From NCBI RefSeq assembly GCF_004339085.1, contig NZ_SMFX01000001.1, positions 505,580 through 569,579 on the forward strand: a DNA stretch of 64,000 bases. The letters are read 5' to 3'. This DNA is from Thiogranum longum. Lineage in GTDB: Bacteria > Pseudomonadota > Gammaproteobacteria > DSM-19610. Below, piece after piece: positions 47,099 to 56,681 of the stretch. The translations under genes were made by a program, and so were the position numbers. Within the stretch, counting starts at the first letter, position 1. Each line of letters starts with the position of its first letter. Under the pieces are notes generated by a model, which searched no databases, had not been told where the DNA came from, and was given only the letters and a program-made list of their open reading frames with translations.

Positions 47099-48050
47099 CC
47101 CGAACGATCCCGAAACACTTCACGTGGCCGTTGCCGCCATTGTTGACGATGCGCAGCGGGTATTGCTGGCACGTCGTCCCGAGCGCGCTCATCAGGGAGG
47201 TCTGTGGGAGTTTCCAGGTGGAAAATGTGAGCCCGGCGAGTCGGTTGAAGCGGCGCTGGAGCGAGAGATACACGAAGAGCTGGGTATTCGCATTGGTACC
47301 CGCAGGCCGCTGATACGTGTCCCTCATCGCTATACAGATCGCAGCGTGCTGCTCGACGTCTGGCGCGTGGATTCTTTCGAAGGCCAGCCACACGGCCGCG
47401 AGGGACAGGCTGTCGAGTGGGCGCACATCGAAGACTTGGGTGAACGGGCATTTCCGGCCGCCAACCTGCCGATTATCCGCGCCCTGCAGCTGCCCTCTGC
47501 CTGCCTGATTACGCCGGATCCCGGTGATGACCACGATGCCTTTTTTGCACAGTTACAACGTCGGCTGGATGAAGGCATCCGGCTGGTGCAACTCCGCGCT
47601 AAACGTCTGGGTGACAAGGCCTATCAGTCACTGGCTGAGCAGGTCATTGAACGGTGTCGGCATAGCGGGGCGCGGGTGTTATTGAATGCAGACGCAAGCC
47701 TGGCCCTGCAACTGGGTGCCGACGGTATCCAGCTCAGTAGTCAGCGCCTGCAGCAGGTGAACGAGCGGGGTCTGCCTGACAAGCTGCTGCTCGGTGCATC
47801 TTGTCACTCGGCAGGAGAGTTGGTGCATGCGCAGGCCATCGGGGCTGACTTTGCACTGCTCTCGCCCGTAAAACCCACAGCCAGCCATCCCGATGCACCG
47901 GCGCTTGGCTGGGAGGTCTTTGCCAGTCTGGTTGATGCCTGCGCCATGCCCGTTTATGCCCTGGGCGGTATGGCGCCGGCTGACCTCGATGAGGCGATTA
48001 CACACGGTGCACAGGGTATTGCCGCCATTCGCGCCTTGTGGGAAAGCTGA
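47067..48050 (+). CDS. MutT-type Nudix hydrolase fused to a ThiE-like domain
   Basis: The 327-residue protein has two domains. Residues 1 to about 135 form a Nudix hydrolase close to MutT (8-oxo-dGTP pyrophosphatase), with a complete Nudix box [20 protein letters not shown]. Residues 150-325 resemble thiamine-phosphate synthase (ThiE/TenI): [38 protein letters not shown] and [20 protein letters not shown]. This fusion is found in many gammaproteobacteria; the job of the second domain is unclear. The ATG at 47067 lies inside the argJ end in another frame; no Shine-Dalgarno decides it firmly. Confidence 0.92.
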   Translation: MSVSTPTTVPDPNDPETLHVAVAAIVDDAQRVLLARRPERAHQGGLWEFPGGKCEPGESVEAALEREIHEELGIRIGTRRPLIRVPHRYTDRSVLLDVWRVDSFEGQPHGREGQAVEWAHIEDLGERAFPAANLPIIRALQLPSACLITPDPGDDHDAFFAQLQRRLDEGIRLVQLRAKRLGDKAYQSLAEQVIERCRHSGARVLLNADASLALQLGADGIQLSSQRLQQVNERGLPDKLLLGASCHSAGELVHAQAIGADFALLSPVKPTASHPDAPALGWEVFASLVDACAMPVYALGGMAPADLDEAITHGAQGIAAIRALWES

Positions 48051-48493
48051 TGTCGCGTATTCATACCTGCGGGCAGCTGGTTTTGTTGTGCCTGGCGTTG
48101 ACGGCCTGTAGTGAAAAGAGCGCCGAAGCACCACCCGTGCAAACCCTGCGGCTTGGTAGCGGTTGTGATGTGCGCGAAGGTTGCGCCGGCCGGGACGATA
48201 CCGGGTTATCGGTCACGGTGCGCATGGCGCCACACCGCTCGGCGCTCAAGCCATTCAATGTTTCACTATCCAGTAATACAACACTGGAATCAGTGACGGT
48301 CAGCCTGGAAATGCAGGGTATGGAGATGGGGCAGAACCGATATCGTTTACTGAAAACGGATGCAGGCAGCTGGCAGGCTGATATCACATTGCCCATCTGT
48401 ACGTCCGGGCGCAGTGACTGGATTGCGGTGTTTGATGTACAGGCTGAGGGCAGGCATTCCCGGTTGAGCGTGCCTTTCACGCTGGGGAATTAG
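48050..48493 (+). CDS. Small lipoprotein of unknown function
   Basis: The 147-residue protein has a lipoprotein signal ending in the lipobox LTAC, with C20 as the lipidated residue; S21 and E22 follow, with no Asp at +2, so outer-membrane sorting is expected. The mature part has four further cysteines, including DVREGC near residue 43-48 and LPICTSGRSDW near 116, and a Met-rich MQGMEMG. The pattern is reminiscent of FixH/YtkA-like domains tied to copper or oxidase assembly, but this is only an impression. Its ATG shares a base with the stop of the Nudix-ThiE gene. Confidence 0.8.
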   Translation: MSRIHTCGQLVLLCLALTACSEKSAEAPPVQTLRLGSGCDVREGCAGRDDTGLSVTVRMAPHRSALKPFNVSLSSNTTLESVTVSLEMQGMEMGQNRYRLLKTDAGSWQADITLPICTSGRSDWIAVFDVQAEGRHSRLSVPFTLGN

Positions 48494-48550
48494 CCAGGGT
48501 GGTTTCGATCCTGTTATGCGTTCACCGTCGGCGAAGTAATCCCCCCACAC

Positions 48551-48633
48551 CCGTCATTGCGAGCGCAGCGCGGCAATCTGTTTGACCTGGTGCGAGACTG
48601 TGGGAGATTGCCGCGCTGCGCTCGCAATGACGG
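48551..48633. repeat. CGTCATTGCGAG-type MITE with perfect 29-base arms
   Basis: Left arm 48551-48579 and right arm 48605-48633 are perfect inverted repeats of 29 bases (starting CCGTCATTGCGAGCGCAGCG), with a 25-base centre. No target duplication is obvious. It sits between two converging genes (lipoprotein and yacG) and could work as a terminator hairpin for both. Confidence 0.88.
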
Positions 48634-48638
48634 ATAAA

Positions 48639-48833
48639 TCAGTGCCCCGGGTCGAAGTCGTCCGGAGGGCGGTCATCGGGAATCCGGTTGCGTTCATCGA
48701 ACCAGTCACCGAGATCAATCAAACGGCAGCGCTCGCTGCAGAAAGGCCGCCAGGGGTTACTCTTGTCCCACACTGCCGGTTTCTTGCAGGTCGGGCAGGG
48801 GATCGTCTTGCGGGGTGTTTCCTGTCTGGCCAT
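48639..48833 (-). CDS. yacG: DNA gyrase inhibitor YacG
   Basis: The 64-residue zinc protein has the YacG pattern: CPTCKKP (first CXXC) and [17 protein letters not shown] with the second pair CX3C. In E. coli YacG binds GyrB and blocks DNA binding. The acidic, proline-rich tail ([14 protein letters not shown]) is usual. It lies seven bases after zapD on the same strand, as in E. coli. Confidence 0.96.
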   Translation of the reverse strand: MARQETPRKTIPCPTCKKPAVWDKSNPWRPFCSERCRLIDLGDWFDERNRIPDDRPPDDFDPGH

Positions 48834-48840
48834 GCCTGCT

Positions 48841-49611
48841 TTATATCACACAGCAGCCCAGCTCGAAGGGGATATTGTCTGTGGTCTGGTGAAGGTGCCC
48901 GTCTTCCTCCGAGGTGTAGAGAAAACGCACCGTAAATCGATGGCGGCCGCCGCTGATTTCAGCGAAGTACGGTACCTTGCGGTCAATCGACACACGCACC
49001 AGCTGACAAGGAAGATTGGGGTCGAGCGTTTTCTGGAAGAAACCGTTTTCGGCAACCACCGGCTTGATAGAGGCGCTTTCCCGGATCAGCATAAGAATAA
49101 GCTGGATGGCGCGGGCGATCGCCTCGAAATGATTCAGCCATTCGGCCAGGTCGCGAGTGCGCTGTGCAGCCGGCTGCTCCAGCCAGAAGTGATAACCGGG
49201 CAGGTCAAAATCACAGGTGCCACCGGCGATAGCCGAGCGCTGCTGGATGGCGGACAGAAATTCATTTTGCCTGAGCGATGCCGCAATCGGGCCGCCATTG
49301 CTGTGTAGCTGGTCAGTCAGGATTTCCAGCTCTCCCAACGTTTCACCAAGGCGCTTTCGGTCGACATCCGGGTTTTTTTCCAGCCGCGTCAGGGTGCCTG
49401 CATGACGCTCCAGTTCTTTCAGCACTTCGGTTTTGAGATCAGTGCGGCCAAATATCGCCATAACATCCAGCAGCGACGTCAGCGTGCTACGGCTGTCCCA
49501 GTGACTTTTGCCGCGCAAGTGGTGCGCAGCCTCGGCGAACAGGAATTCCAGCCGCAAAAAAGTGCGGATGCGCTCGTTCAGCGGTTGTTCATAAAAGATT
49601 TTTTGTTTCAC
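48841..49611 (-). CDS. zapD: Z-ring stabilising protein ZapD
   Basis: The 256-residue protein is ZapD (formerly YacF), which bundles FtsZ filaments through the FtsZ C-terminal peptide. Family segments are [19 protein letters not shown] at the N-terminus, [17 protein letters not shown] in the middle and the late [15 protein letters not shown]. It precedes yacG. About 90 bases separate its start from the end of coaE upstream. Confidence 0.96.
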   Translation of the reverse strand: MKQKIFYEQPLNERIRTFLRLEFLFAEAAHHLRGKSHWDSRSTLTSLLDVMAIFGRTDLKTEVLKELERHAGTLTRLEKNPDVDRKRLGETLGELEILTDQLHSNGGPIAASLRQNEFLSAIQQRSAIAGGTCDFDLPGYHFWLEQPAAQRTRDLAEWLNHFEAIARAIQLILMLIRESASIKPVVAENGFFQKTLDPNLPCQLVRVSIDRKVPYFAEISGGRHRFTVRFLYTSEEDGHLHQTTDNIPFELGCCVI

Positions 49612-49703
49612 CGGGCGCGCAATTCGGGGTGGCTAGGGCTGCGCTATTGTCCACCAGTCAGCGGTAGGGCGCAAATGTAGCCGGCTGGCGACAGACAGGT
49701 TGG

Positions 49704-50369
49704 TCAGGGCGTCCGTGCGTCCGGGCCATCAGCCAGTTGGTGATATTGCCTGTCCAGCCGCCTGACTTCACTTTCCAGGTGAGCCAGGTCGCTGTCATTC
49801 ACAATCACGTCATCTGCGATGGAGAGGCGTTGTTGGCGATCTGACTGACTGTTCAGGATAGCTTCGATTTCCTGGCGGGAAAGCGGGTCTCGCGCGGCGA
49901 CACGTTCGATCTGCTTTTCGGTTGGCGTGTCGATGACCAGTACGCGGTCCAGCGAATAGCCATTTTCGCCCAGGCGACCTTCTTGGCCCGTTCCGGGTCT
50001 TACCTCACCAGTTTCTGCCAGCAGAGGGATAACCAACAGACAGTAGGGTGTATCGGCCGCATCGGCAAGTTCGAGCGCACGGGCGCGAATACGGGGGTGG
50101 AGGATGGCTTCGAGATGCTGGCGTTTCTCCGGGTTGGCAAATACCTGCGCGCGTAGCCGGGCACGATCCAGCCGGCCCTCGTTGTCCAGCAGGTCAGCAC
50201 CAAAAGTATTGATAATTTCCTGCAGGGCTGGCTGCCCCGGCTCGACCAGCTCCCGGGCGATAACATCCGTATCAATGATTGTGGCGCCGCGCCCGGCAAA
50301 CAGGCGAGAGACTTCACTCTTGCCGCTGCCAATGCCGCCGGTCAGACCGATACGCAGCCGGCAACCCAT
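49704..50369 (-). CDS. coaE: Dephospho-CoA kinase
   Basis: The 221-residue P-loop kinase performs the last step of coenzyme A synthesis. The P-loop reads GLTGGIGSGKS (residues 8-18), followed by DTDVIARELVEPGQPAL and the lid RVAARDPLSRQEIEAIL. I chose the ATG at 50369, which lies one base after the pilD stop. A longer in-frame reading from 50480 overlaps pilD in another frame and is rejected. The pilD-coaE pairing is conserved in pseudomonads. Confidence 0.97.
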   Translation of the reverse strand: MGCRLRIGLTGGIGSGKSEVSRLFAGRGATIIDTDVIARELVEPGQPALQEIINTFGADLLDNEGRLDRARLRAQVFANPEKRQHLEAILHPRIRARALELADAADTPYCLLVIPLLAETGEVRPGTGQEGRLGENGYSLDRVLVIDTPTEKQIERVAARDPLSRQEIEAILNSQSDRQQRLSIADDVIVNDSDLAHLESEVRRLDRQYHQLADGPDARTP

Positions 50370-50370
50370 A

Positions 50371-51246
50371 TCAGGCCATGCCCGACCAGCGCAGGTAAGC
50401 GTGCGAGATGCGGTCACCCCAGAGCAGGGCGATCCAGCCCGCGATGGCCAGGTAGGGGCCAAACGGGATCGGCTGGGCACGGTCGCGCCCCTGAATGAGT
50501 ATCATCGCGCCACCCAGCACGGCACCCACCGCTGAGGACAACAGTACGATCATCGGCAGTGCCTGCCAGCCCATCCATGCACCCAGCAGGGCAAGCAGTT
50601 TGAAATCGCCATAACCCATGCCCTCCTTGCCAGTGACCAGTTTGAATACCTGGTAGACCGTCCATAGCGAAAGATAGCCGGCAATGGCGCCGATCAGGCT
50701 GTCGCGCATATCGGCAAAAACCGGGAACAGGCTCAGTAGCAGGCCAAGCCAGAGAAACGGCAAAGTGATCGAGTCGGGTAACAGCTGATGATCAATATCG
50801 ATCATGCTCAGCGCGATCAACGCCCAGGTCAGCAGCAGGGCTGCACCGGCCTGCCAGCCAAAGCCGAAATGCCAGGCGACGACTGCGCTGAGGACACCCG
50901 TCATAAGTTCGACAAGCGGATAGCGCAGCGAAATGGCGGTCTTGCAGGACGAGCACTTTCCGCGCAGCAGCAGGTAACTGACTACCGGGATATTTTCGTA
51001 GAAATGGATCTTGTGGTTACACGATGGACAACGCGAGGCCGGCCTGGACAGTGATAACGGCTCATCCTCGTCAGCCGCTCCGTCCTCTCCCATGTATTCC
51101 CGTGCCTGGGTTTTCCACTCCCGCTCCATCATGACCGGCAGGCGATAAATGACGACATTCAGAAAACTGCCGATCACCAGGCCAAGCACAAAGACAGTGG
51201 CGATAAAGAACGCGAAGTTGTTTTCGAGTAGTGAGATGAGTTCCAT
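50371..51246 (-). CDS. pilD: Prepilin peptidase/N-methyltransferase PilD
   Basis: The 291-residue polytopic enzyme cleaves and N-methylates type IV prepilins. The cytoplasmic zinc domain has two CXXC pairs (RCPSCNHK, KCSSCKTA). The two catalytic aspartates lie in MIDIDHQLLPD and GMGYGDFKLLA. Its substrates here are PilA and presumably pseudopilins elsewhere. An 11-base-pair hairpin stands between pilC and its start, and no ordinary Shine-Dalgarno is visible. Confidence 0.98.
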   Translation of the reverse strand: MELISLLENNFAFFIATVFVLGLVIGSFLNVVIYRLPVMMEREWKTQAREYMGEDGAADEDEPLSLSRPASRCPSCNHKIHFYENIPVVSYLLLRGKCSSCKTAISLRYPLVELMTGVLSAVVAWHFGFGWQAGAALLLTWALIALSMIDIDHQLLPDSITLPFLWLGLLLSLFPVFADMRDSLIGAIAGYLSLWTVYQVFKLVTGKEGMGYGDFKLLALLGAWMGWQALPMIVLLSSAVGAVLGGAMILIQGRDRAQPIPFGPYLAIAGWIALLWGDRISHAYLRWSGMA

Positions 51247-51258
51247 GGGGGGAGTTTA

Positions 51259-51282
51259 CCCCACGGCAGCCCTGCCGTGGGG
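51259..51282 (-). other. Perfect 11-bp hairpin between pilC and pilD
   Basis: CCCCACGGCAG (51259-51269) pairs perfectly with CTGCCGTGGGG (51272-51282) around a two-base loop. In the minus-strand transcript it follows the pilC stop by ten bases and ends 12 bases before the pilD ATG. No T run follows, so it is not a classical terminator. It could protect the pilC 3' end or damp pilD translation. Confidence 0.7.
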
Positions 51283-51292
51283 AGTGGTTTTT

Positions 51293-52513
51293 CTAGATAG
51301 CAGAACCCATTTTGAAGATTGGGAGGTACATGGCAACGATCAGGCCGCCGACCAAAACGCCAAGGACGGACATGATGATGGGTTCCAGCAGGCTGCTGAG
51401 TCCATCCACAGCATCATCGACTTCTGCTTCGTAGAAGTCTGCAACTTTACTCAGCATGGCATCCAGTGAGCCGGACTCTTCGCCGATGGCAACCATTTGT
51501 ACAACCATGTTTGGGAAAAGCCCTGTTTGGTTCATTGACATTTGTAATTGCTGCCCGGTCGCGACATTGTCACGCATCTGGAGTATACCAATTCTGTAGA
51601 CCTCATTGCCCGCAGCGCCCGCAACTGACTCCATTGCGTCGACAAGTGGGACGCCGGCCGCAAACATGGTTGAAAGTGTTCGTGCATAACGTGCAATTAT
51701 AGCCTTGGTTACGATTTCCCCAACAACTGGCATTTTCAAAATTAAGCGGTCTAGTGTATGACGGACCTTGGGAGATCGAAGTTTGGCTTCCTTGAACCCA
51801 TAAACCATACCGGCAACACCAAGAAGCGCCATCCACCAGTTCGCTTGCATCCATTCAGACAGATCGACAACCAGCCGTGTGAAGGCGGGGAGATCTGCGC
51901 CAAATCCTGAAAATAAGGCTTCGAACTGTGGTACTACAAAGATGAGTAGTATGGCAGTAACTACAAATGCAACAACAACAACTGCTGCCGGGTAGGTTAA
52001 TGCCTTCTTGATCTTGGCCTTCATGGCCTCGGTTTTTTCTTTGTAGGTTGCGATCTTATCCAGGAGCCCTTCCAGGATGCCTGCCTGCTCGCCAGCGGAT
52101 ACAAGGTTGCACACCAGTTCGTCAAAATGTGCGGGGTGTTTCCTGAGTGCGTCGGCCAGAGTTGCTCCGGATTCGACATCTGCTTTTATTGCCAGGACAA
52201 GTTCCTGCATTCCAGGGTTTTCGTGTCCACGGCCTATGATCTCGAATGATTGTACTAGTGGAACACCAGCAGACATCATGGTGGCAAGCTGACGAGTAAA
52301 AACTGAAATATCCTTTGGGAGGATTTTGTTGTTTTTGGCGGAGCTGAAAAGCGCAGACTTCTTACGAACCTTGGTCGGGTTTATTCCTTGCCGGCGTAAG
52401 TCTGCTTTCACCATGGAAGGGTTGGTCGAGTGAGCTTCGCCCTTGACCCTGTTGCCCTTCCGGTCTTTGCCTTCCCATGTAAATACGCTGGGTTTGATCG
52501 CTGCTGTTGCCAT
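51293..52513 (-). CDS. pilC: Type IV pilus inner-membrane platform protein PilC
   Basis: The 406-residue protein is PilC, the GspF-family platform that couples the PilB/PilT motors to pilin addition. Two GspF domains are visible (FTRQLATMMSAGVPLVQSFE near residue 75 and FAAGVPLVDAMESVAGAAGN near 290), with three membrane helices (about 175-200, 225-245, 375-400). It follows pilB after three bases on the same strand. Confidence 0.97.
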   Translation of the reverse strand: MATAAIKPSVFTWEGKDRKGNRVKGEAHSTNPSMVKADLRRQGINPTKVRKKSALFSSAKNNKILPKDISVFTRQLATMMSAGVPLVQSFEIIGRGHENPGMQELVLAIKADVESGATLADALRKHPAHFDELVCNLVSAGEQAGILEGLLDKIATYKEKTEAMKAKIKKALTYPAAVVVVAFVVTAILLIFVVPQFEALFSGFGADLPAFTRLVVDLSEWMQANWWMALLGVAGMVYGFKEAKLRSPKVRHTLDRLILKMPVVGEIVTKAIIARYARTLSTMFAAGVPLVDAMESVAGAAGNEVYRIGILQMRDNVATGQQLQMSMNQTGLFPNMVVQMVAIGEESGSLDAMLSKVADFYEAEVDDAVDGLSSLLEPIIMSVLGVLVGGLIVAMYLPIFKMGSAI

Positions 52514-52516
52514 GAT

Positions 52517-54232
<1,716 letters not shown>

Positions 54233-54399
54233 ATCAAAAATATCCCTGCCTCGTCATGTTAAATCCGTGATCTGTTTCGCAATATGGCCAAGCCCACAAG
54301 GGTTTAGGTTTCTCCTTAACATGGAGCGATTCGGGATCAGGCCAGCTATCTTAATATGTCGTCAAAACTGGACCAAACTTTACTAAATCAAGTAAAGAC

Positions 54400-54426
54400 A
54401 AAAAGCCCCTCTGACACCAGAGGGGC
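54400..54426 (-). terminator. Intrinsic terminator after pilA
   Basis: The stem GCCCCTCT (54405-54412) / AGAGGGGC (54419-54426) with a six-base loop is followed, in the minus-strand transcript, by a T run. It stands about 45 bases after the pilA stop and would limit read-through into pilB, giving much more pilA than pilBC mRNA. Confidence 0.88.
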
Positions 54427-54469
54427 TTTCCTACCGGGTTAACCCCGGATGTTTACCAACATTGAGTGC

Positions 54470-54913
54470 TTAGTTACGGCAGTTGGCAGGCACATGTTTG
54501 AACTCACCTGATGTGGTTGCGCATACCCAGGTGATCGGATCTTCTGGGTTGGCCTGTGTCGGCGTCATCGTCATTACAGGCTCAACAGTTGCACCAGTGC
54601 CTTTAGTTCCGCCCATCGTCACTGTGACCACGCCGGTAGCATCAGTAATGGCAATGCTGGCCACGTAATCAGTTCCAGCAGCAGGAAAGGAGTAGCCGGA
54701 ATTTGCGGCTGTGACGTTAGCCAGACCGCCAAGAGAGGAGGCTGTTTCCGCAACAGCGATTTTAGCTGCTGACGCAAGCAATACACCTTCACCTACTTTT
54801 GAACGAATGGTGTAATCCTGATAAGCCGGCAGTGCAATCGCGGCCAGAATACCGATGATCGCGATAACGATCATCAGTTCGATAAGTGTAAAGCCCTGTT
54901 GTACTTTCTTCAT
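54470..54913 (-). CDS. pilA: Type IV major pilin PilA
   Basis: The 147-residue type IVa prepilin has a short leader MKKVQQG cut by PilD before F8 (mature residue 1), with the key glutamate at mature position 5 (E12), then the hydrophobic helix [21 protein letters not shown]131 and C145 close a C-terminal disulfide loop of 13 residues between them. The start follows GAGGATT. It has its own sigma-54 promoter and terminator. Confidence 0.98.
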   Translation of the reverse strand: MKKVQQGFTLIELMIVIAIIGILAAIALPAYQDYTIRSKVGEGVLLASAAKIAVAETASSLGGLANVTAANSGYSFPAAGTDYVASIAITDATGVVTVTMGGTKGTGATVEPVMTMTPTQANPEDPITWVCATTSGEFKHVPANCRN

Positions 54914-55042
54914 GAGTAAATCCTCTTAAACGTTAACGTATTGTCAAATAGCGTTGTTAAAACAGAAGCCCTGCCGTGCTTCCCTGCGGCTGACGTCGTG
55001 TCATTGGCAAGGCCGACCAGTTGCTTGGCTTGTCCTGTTTAA

Positions 55043-55058
55043 TGCAGGCGGCGTGCCA
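55043..55058 (-). promoter_or_regulatory. Sigma-54 promoter of pilA
   Basis: On the minus strand TGGCACGCCGCCTGCA matches the -24/-12 consensus TGGCAC-N5-TTGCA with one mismatch and has GG and GC exactly ten bases apart. Transcription would start near 55032, leaving a leader of about 118 bases to pilA. The neighbouring pilR encodes a sigma-54 activator, which supports the call. Confidence 0.78.
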
Positions 55059-55269
55059 GGTCCGTGGCGCTGCGTGCAAATCATTGACGGCAGCGGGCCC
55101 GGGCTTCTTTAATTTATTTCTGCGACAAGCAGATAGCGTGATTGGGGGTGTCAGGTGTGGTGGGGCATTTGCAGTTCCTCCCTGGATAATGTGTCACGAT
55201 CTTCCCTGATCGTCCGCGTCAGTCTGACGCGATGTTTCACTGAATGTGACGCAATGCGTCACTTTAGTT
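55059..55269. other. pilR-pilA intergenic region with three palindromes
   Basis: This is the upper part of a 356-base gene-free stretch (54914-55269). Besides the pilA leader and promoter it holds three back-to-back inverted repeats next to the pilR stop: ACGATC-N6-GATCGT (55196-55213), CGCGTCAGTCTGACGCG (55215-55231) and GTGACGCAATGCGTCAC (55246-55262). None is followed by a T run. The part between 55060 and 55195 may hold PilR sites, but I could not place them with confidence. Confidence 0.6.
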
Positions 55270-56613
55270 CTACTCCAGACCGAGTTTTTTCAGGCGGTAG
55301 CGCATGGCGCGAAAGGTGATGCCAAGCTGTTTCGCGGCAGCGGTCTTGTTATTCCCGGTCTGATCCAGCGCCTTGAGGATAGCCTGTCGCTCGATATTTT
55401 CAAGGTATTCTTCCAGCGCCACACCTTCGGGCGGTGTGGCCAGGGGTTCGTCATGGCTTGTTTCGATGGCATCTGTGGTTTCTGGCAGGGCCAGGTCGGC
55501 AGGCTGGATTTCATGGCCCTCGCAGAGGGTGATAGCGCGTTCGAGGATGTTTTCAAGCTCACGCACGTTGCCGGGAAAGGCGTAGCGCTGCAGGGTATTC
55601 AGTGCTTCTGCCCCAAGTCGCGTGCCGCTGTCGTCGGGTGAGAGTCGTGCCAGGATGTGCTCGGCCAGCTGCGGTATATCCTCACGGCGCTGACGCAGGT
55701 TAGGGACGGTAAGTTCGATTACGTTAATACGGTAAAAAAGGTCCTGCCGGAATACGCCTGCCTCGACCAGGCCGGCCAGGTTCTTGTGGGTGGCGGACAG
55801 CACGCGAACATCAACCGGGCTTTCTTTCTGCTCGCCAACGGGGCGCACGGCTTTTTCCTGAATCGCGCGCAGCAGCTTCACTTGCATGGACAGCGGCAGT
55901 TCGGCGACCTCGTCCAGGAACAGGGTACCGCCGTTGGCGGCCTGGAACAGGCCTTCCTTGTCAGCGGATGCGCCGGTGAAGCTGCCCTTGCGGTGTCCGA
56001 AGAACTCGCTTTCCATGAGCTCGGAAGGGATGGCGCCACAGTTGACGGGTACAAAAGGCTGCTCGCAACGTGGCCCCTTGGCGTGGATCAGCCGGGCCAC
56101 CAGTTCCTTGCCGGTGCCGGATTCACCACTTATATAGACCGGCGCCTGGCTGCGTGCCAGTTTGGCAATGGTGTGGCGAATGGTTTGCATGACGGCCGAT
56201 TCGCCCAGCAGGGTGTCGCGGCTGCGTCTGTCCCGTTCCGGGAACTCACTGAGCTTGAGTGCGCCATTGACCAGGTTGCGCAGTACGCCGAGATCAACCG
56301 GTTTGGAGACAAAGTCGAAAGCACCAACCTTCAGTGCCTGGATGGCGGTTTCCATGCTGCCGTGTGCGGTGATGACTGCGACCGGCAGGTCGGGTTGTTT
56401 CTGCTGGATGAACTCTACCAGCTCCAGGCCGTCGCCATCCGGAAGGCGCATGTCGGTCAGGCATAGATCGAACTGTTCGCTGGCCAGCATCTCTTTGGCC
56501 GCGGTGACGTTGGCGGCAGAGCGTGTGTCGATGTTCATGCGTCCCAGCGTCAGCTCCAGTAGCTCACGGATATCCGGTTCATCATCGACGATTAGGGCCA
56601 GTGGTGTGCTCAT
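55270..56613 (-). CDS. pilR: Sigma-54 response regulator PilR
   Basis: The 447-residue activator has a receiver domain (1 to about 118, phospho-acceptor D54 in LTDMRLPDGDG), an AAA+ domain with Walker A GESGTGKE at 163-170 and the sigma-54 contact loop GSFTGA at 210-215 (variant of GAFTGA), and a C-terminal Fis-type helix-turn-helix (TAAAKQLGITFRAMRYRLKK). With PilS it switches on pilA. It follows pilS after 68 bases. Confidence 0.97.
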   Translation of the reverse strand: MSTPLALIVDDEPDIRELLELTLGRMNIDTRSAANVTAAKEMLASEQFDLCLTDMRLPDGDGLELVEFIQQKQPDLPVAVITAHGSMETAIQALKVGAFDFVSKPVDLGVLRNLVNGALKLSEFPERDRRSRDTLLGESAVMQTIRHTIAKLARSQAPVYISGESGTGKELVARLIHAKGPRCEQPFVPVNCGAIPSELMESEFFGHRKGSFTGASADKEGLFQAANGGTLFLDEVAELPLSMQVKLLRAIQEKAVRPVGEQKESPVDVRVLSATHKNLAGLVEAGVFRQDLFYRINVIELTVPNLRQRREDIPQLAEHILARLSPDDSGTRLGAEALNTLQRYAFPGNVRELENILERAITLCEGHEIQPADLALPETTDAIETSHDEPLATPPEGVALEEYLENIERQAILKALDQTGNNKTAAAKQLGITFRAMRYRLKKLGLE

Positions 56614-56681
56614 GGCAGTAGTCGGGCCTGTTTCAGGGGTGTGTGCATGACGGTATTCTATCAGAGGTGGTTGGCGCTGGA

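Noticed and set aside
54233-54399. A separate pilB promoter
   Set aside because: AT-rich with TAAGAT-like -10 sequences on the minus strand, but the best -35 (TTTGGT) is weak; left open.
55021-55209. A 62-codon frame in the pilR-pilA gap
   Set aside because: Non-ATG start, no Shine-Dalgarno, and it overlaps the sigma-54 promoter on the other strand.
55657-56466. A 269-codon open frame on the plus strand opposite pilR
   Set aside because: Antisense shadow of a clear PilR; composition without domain and no Shine-Dalgarno support.
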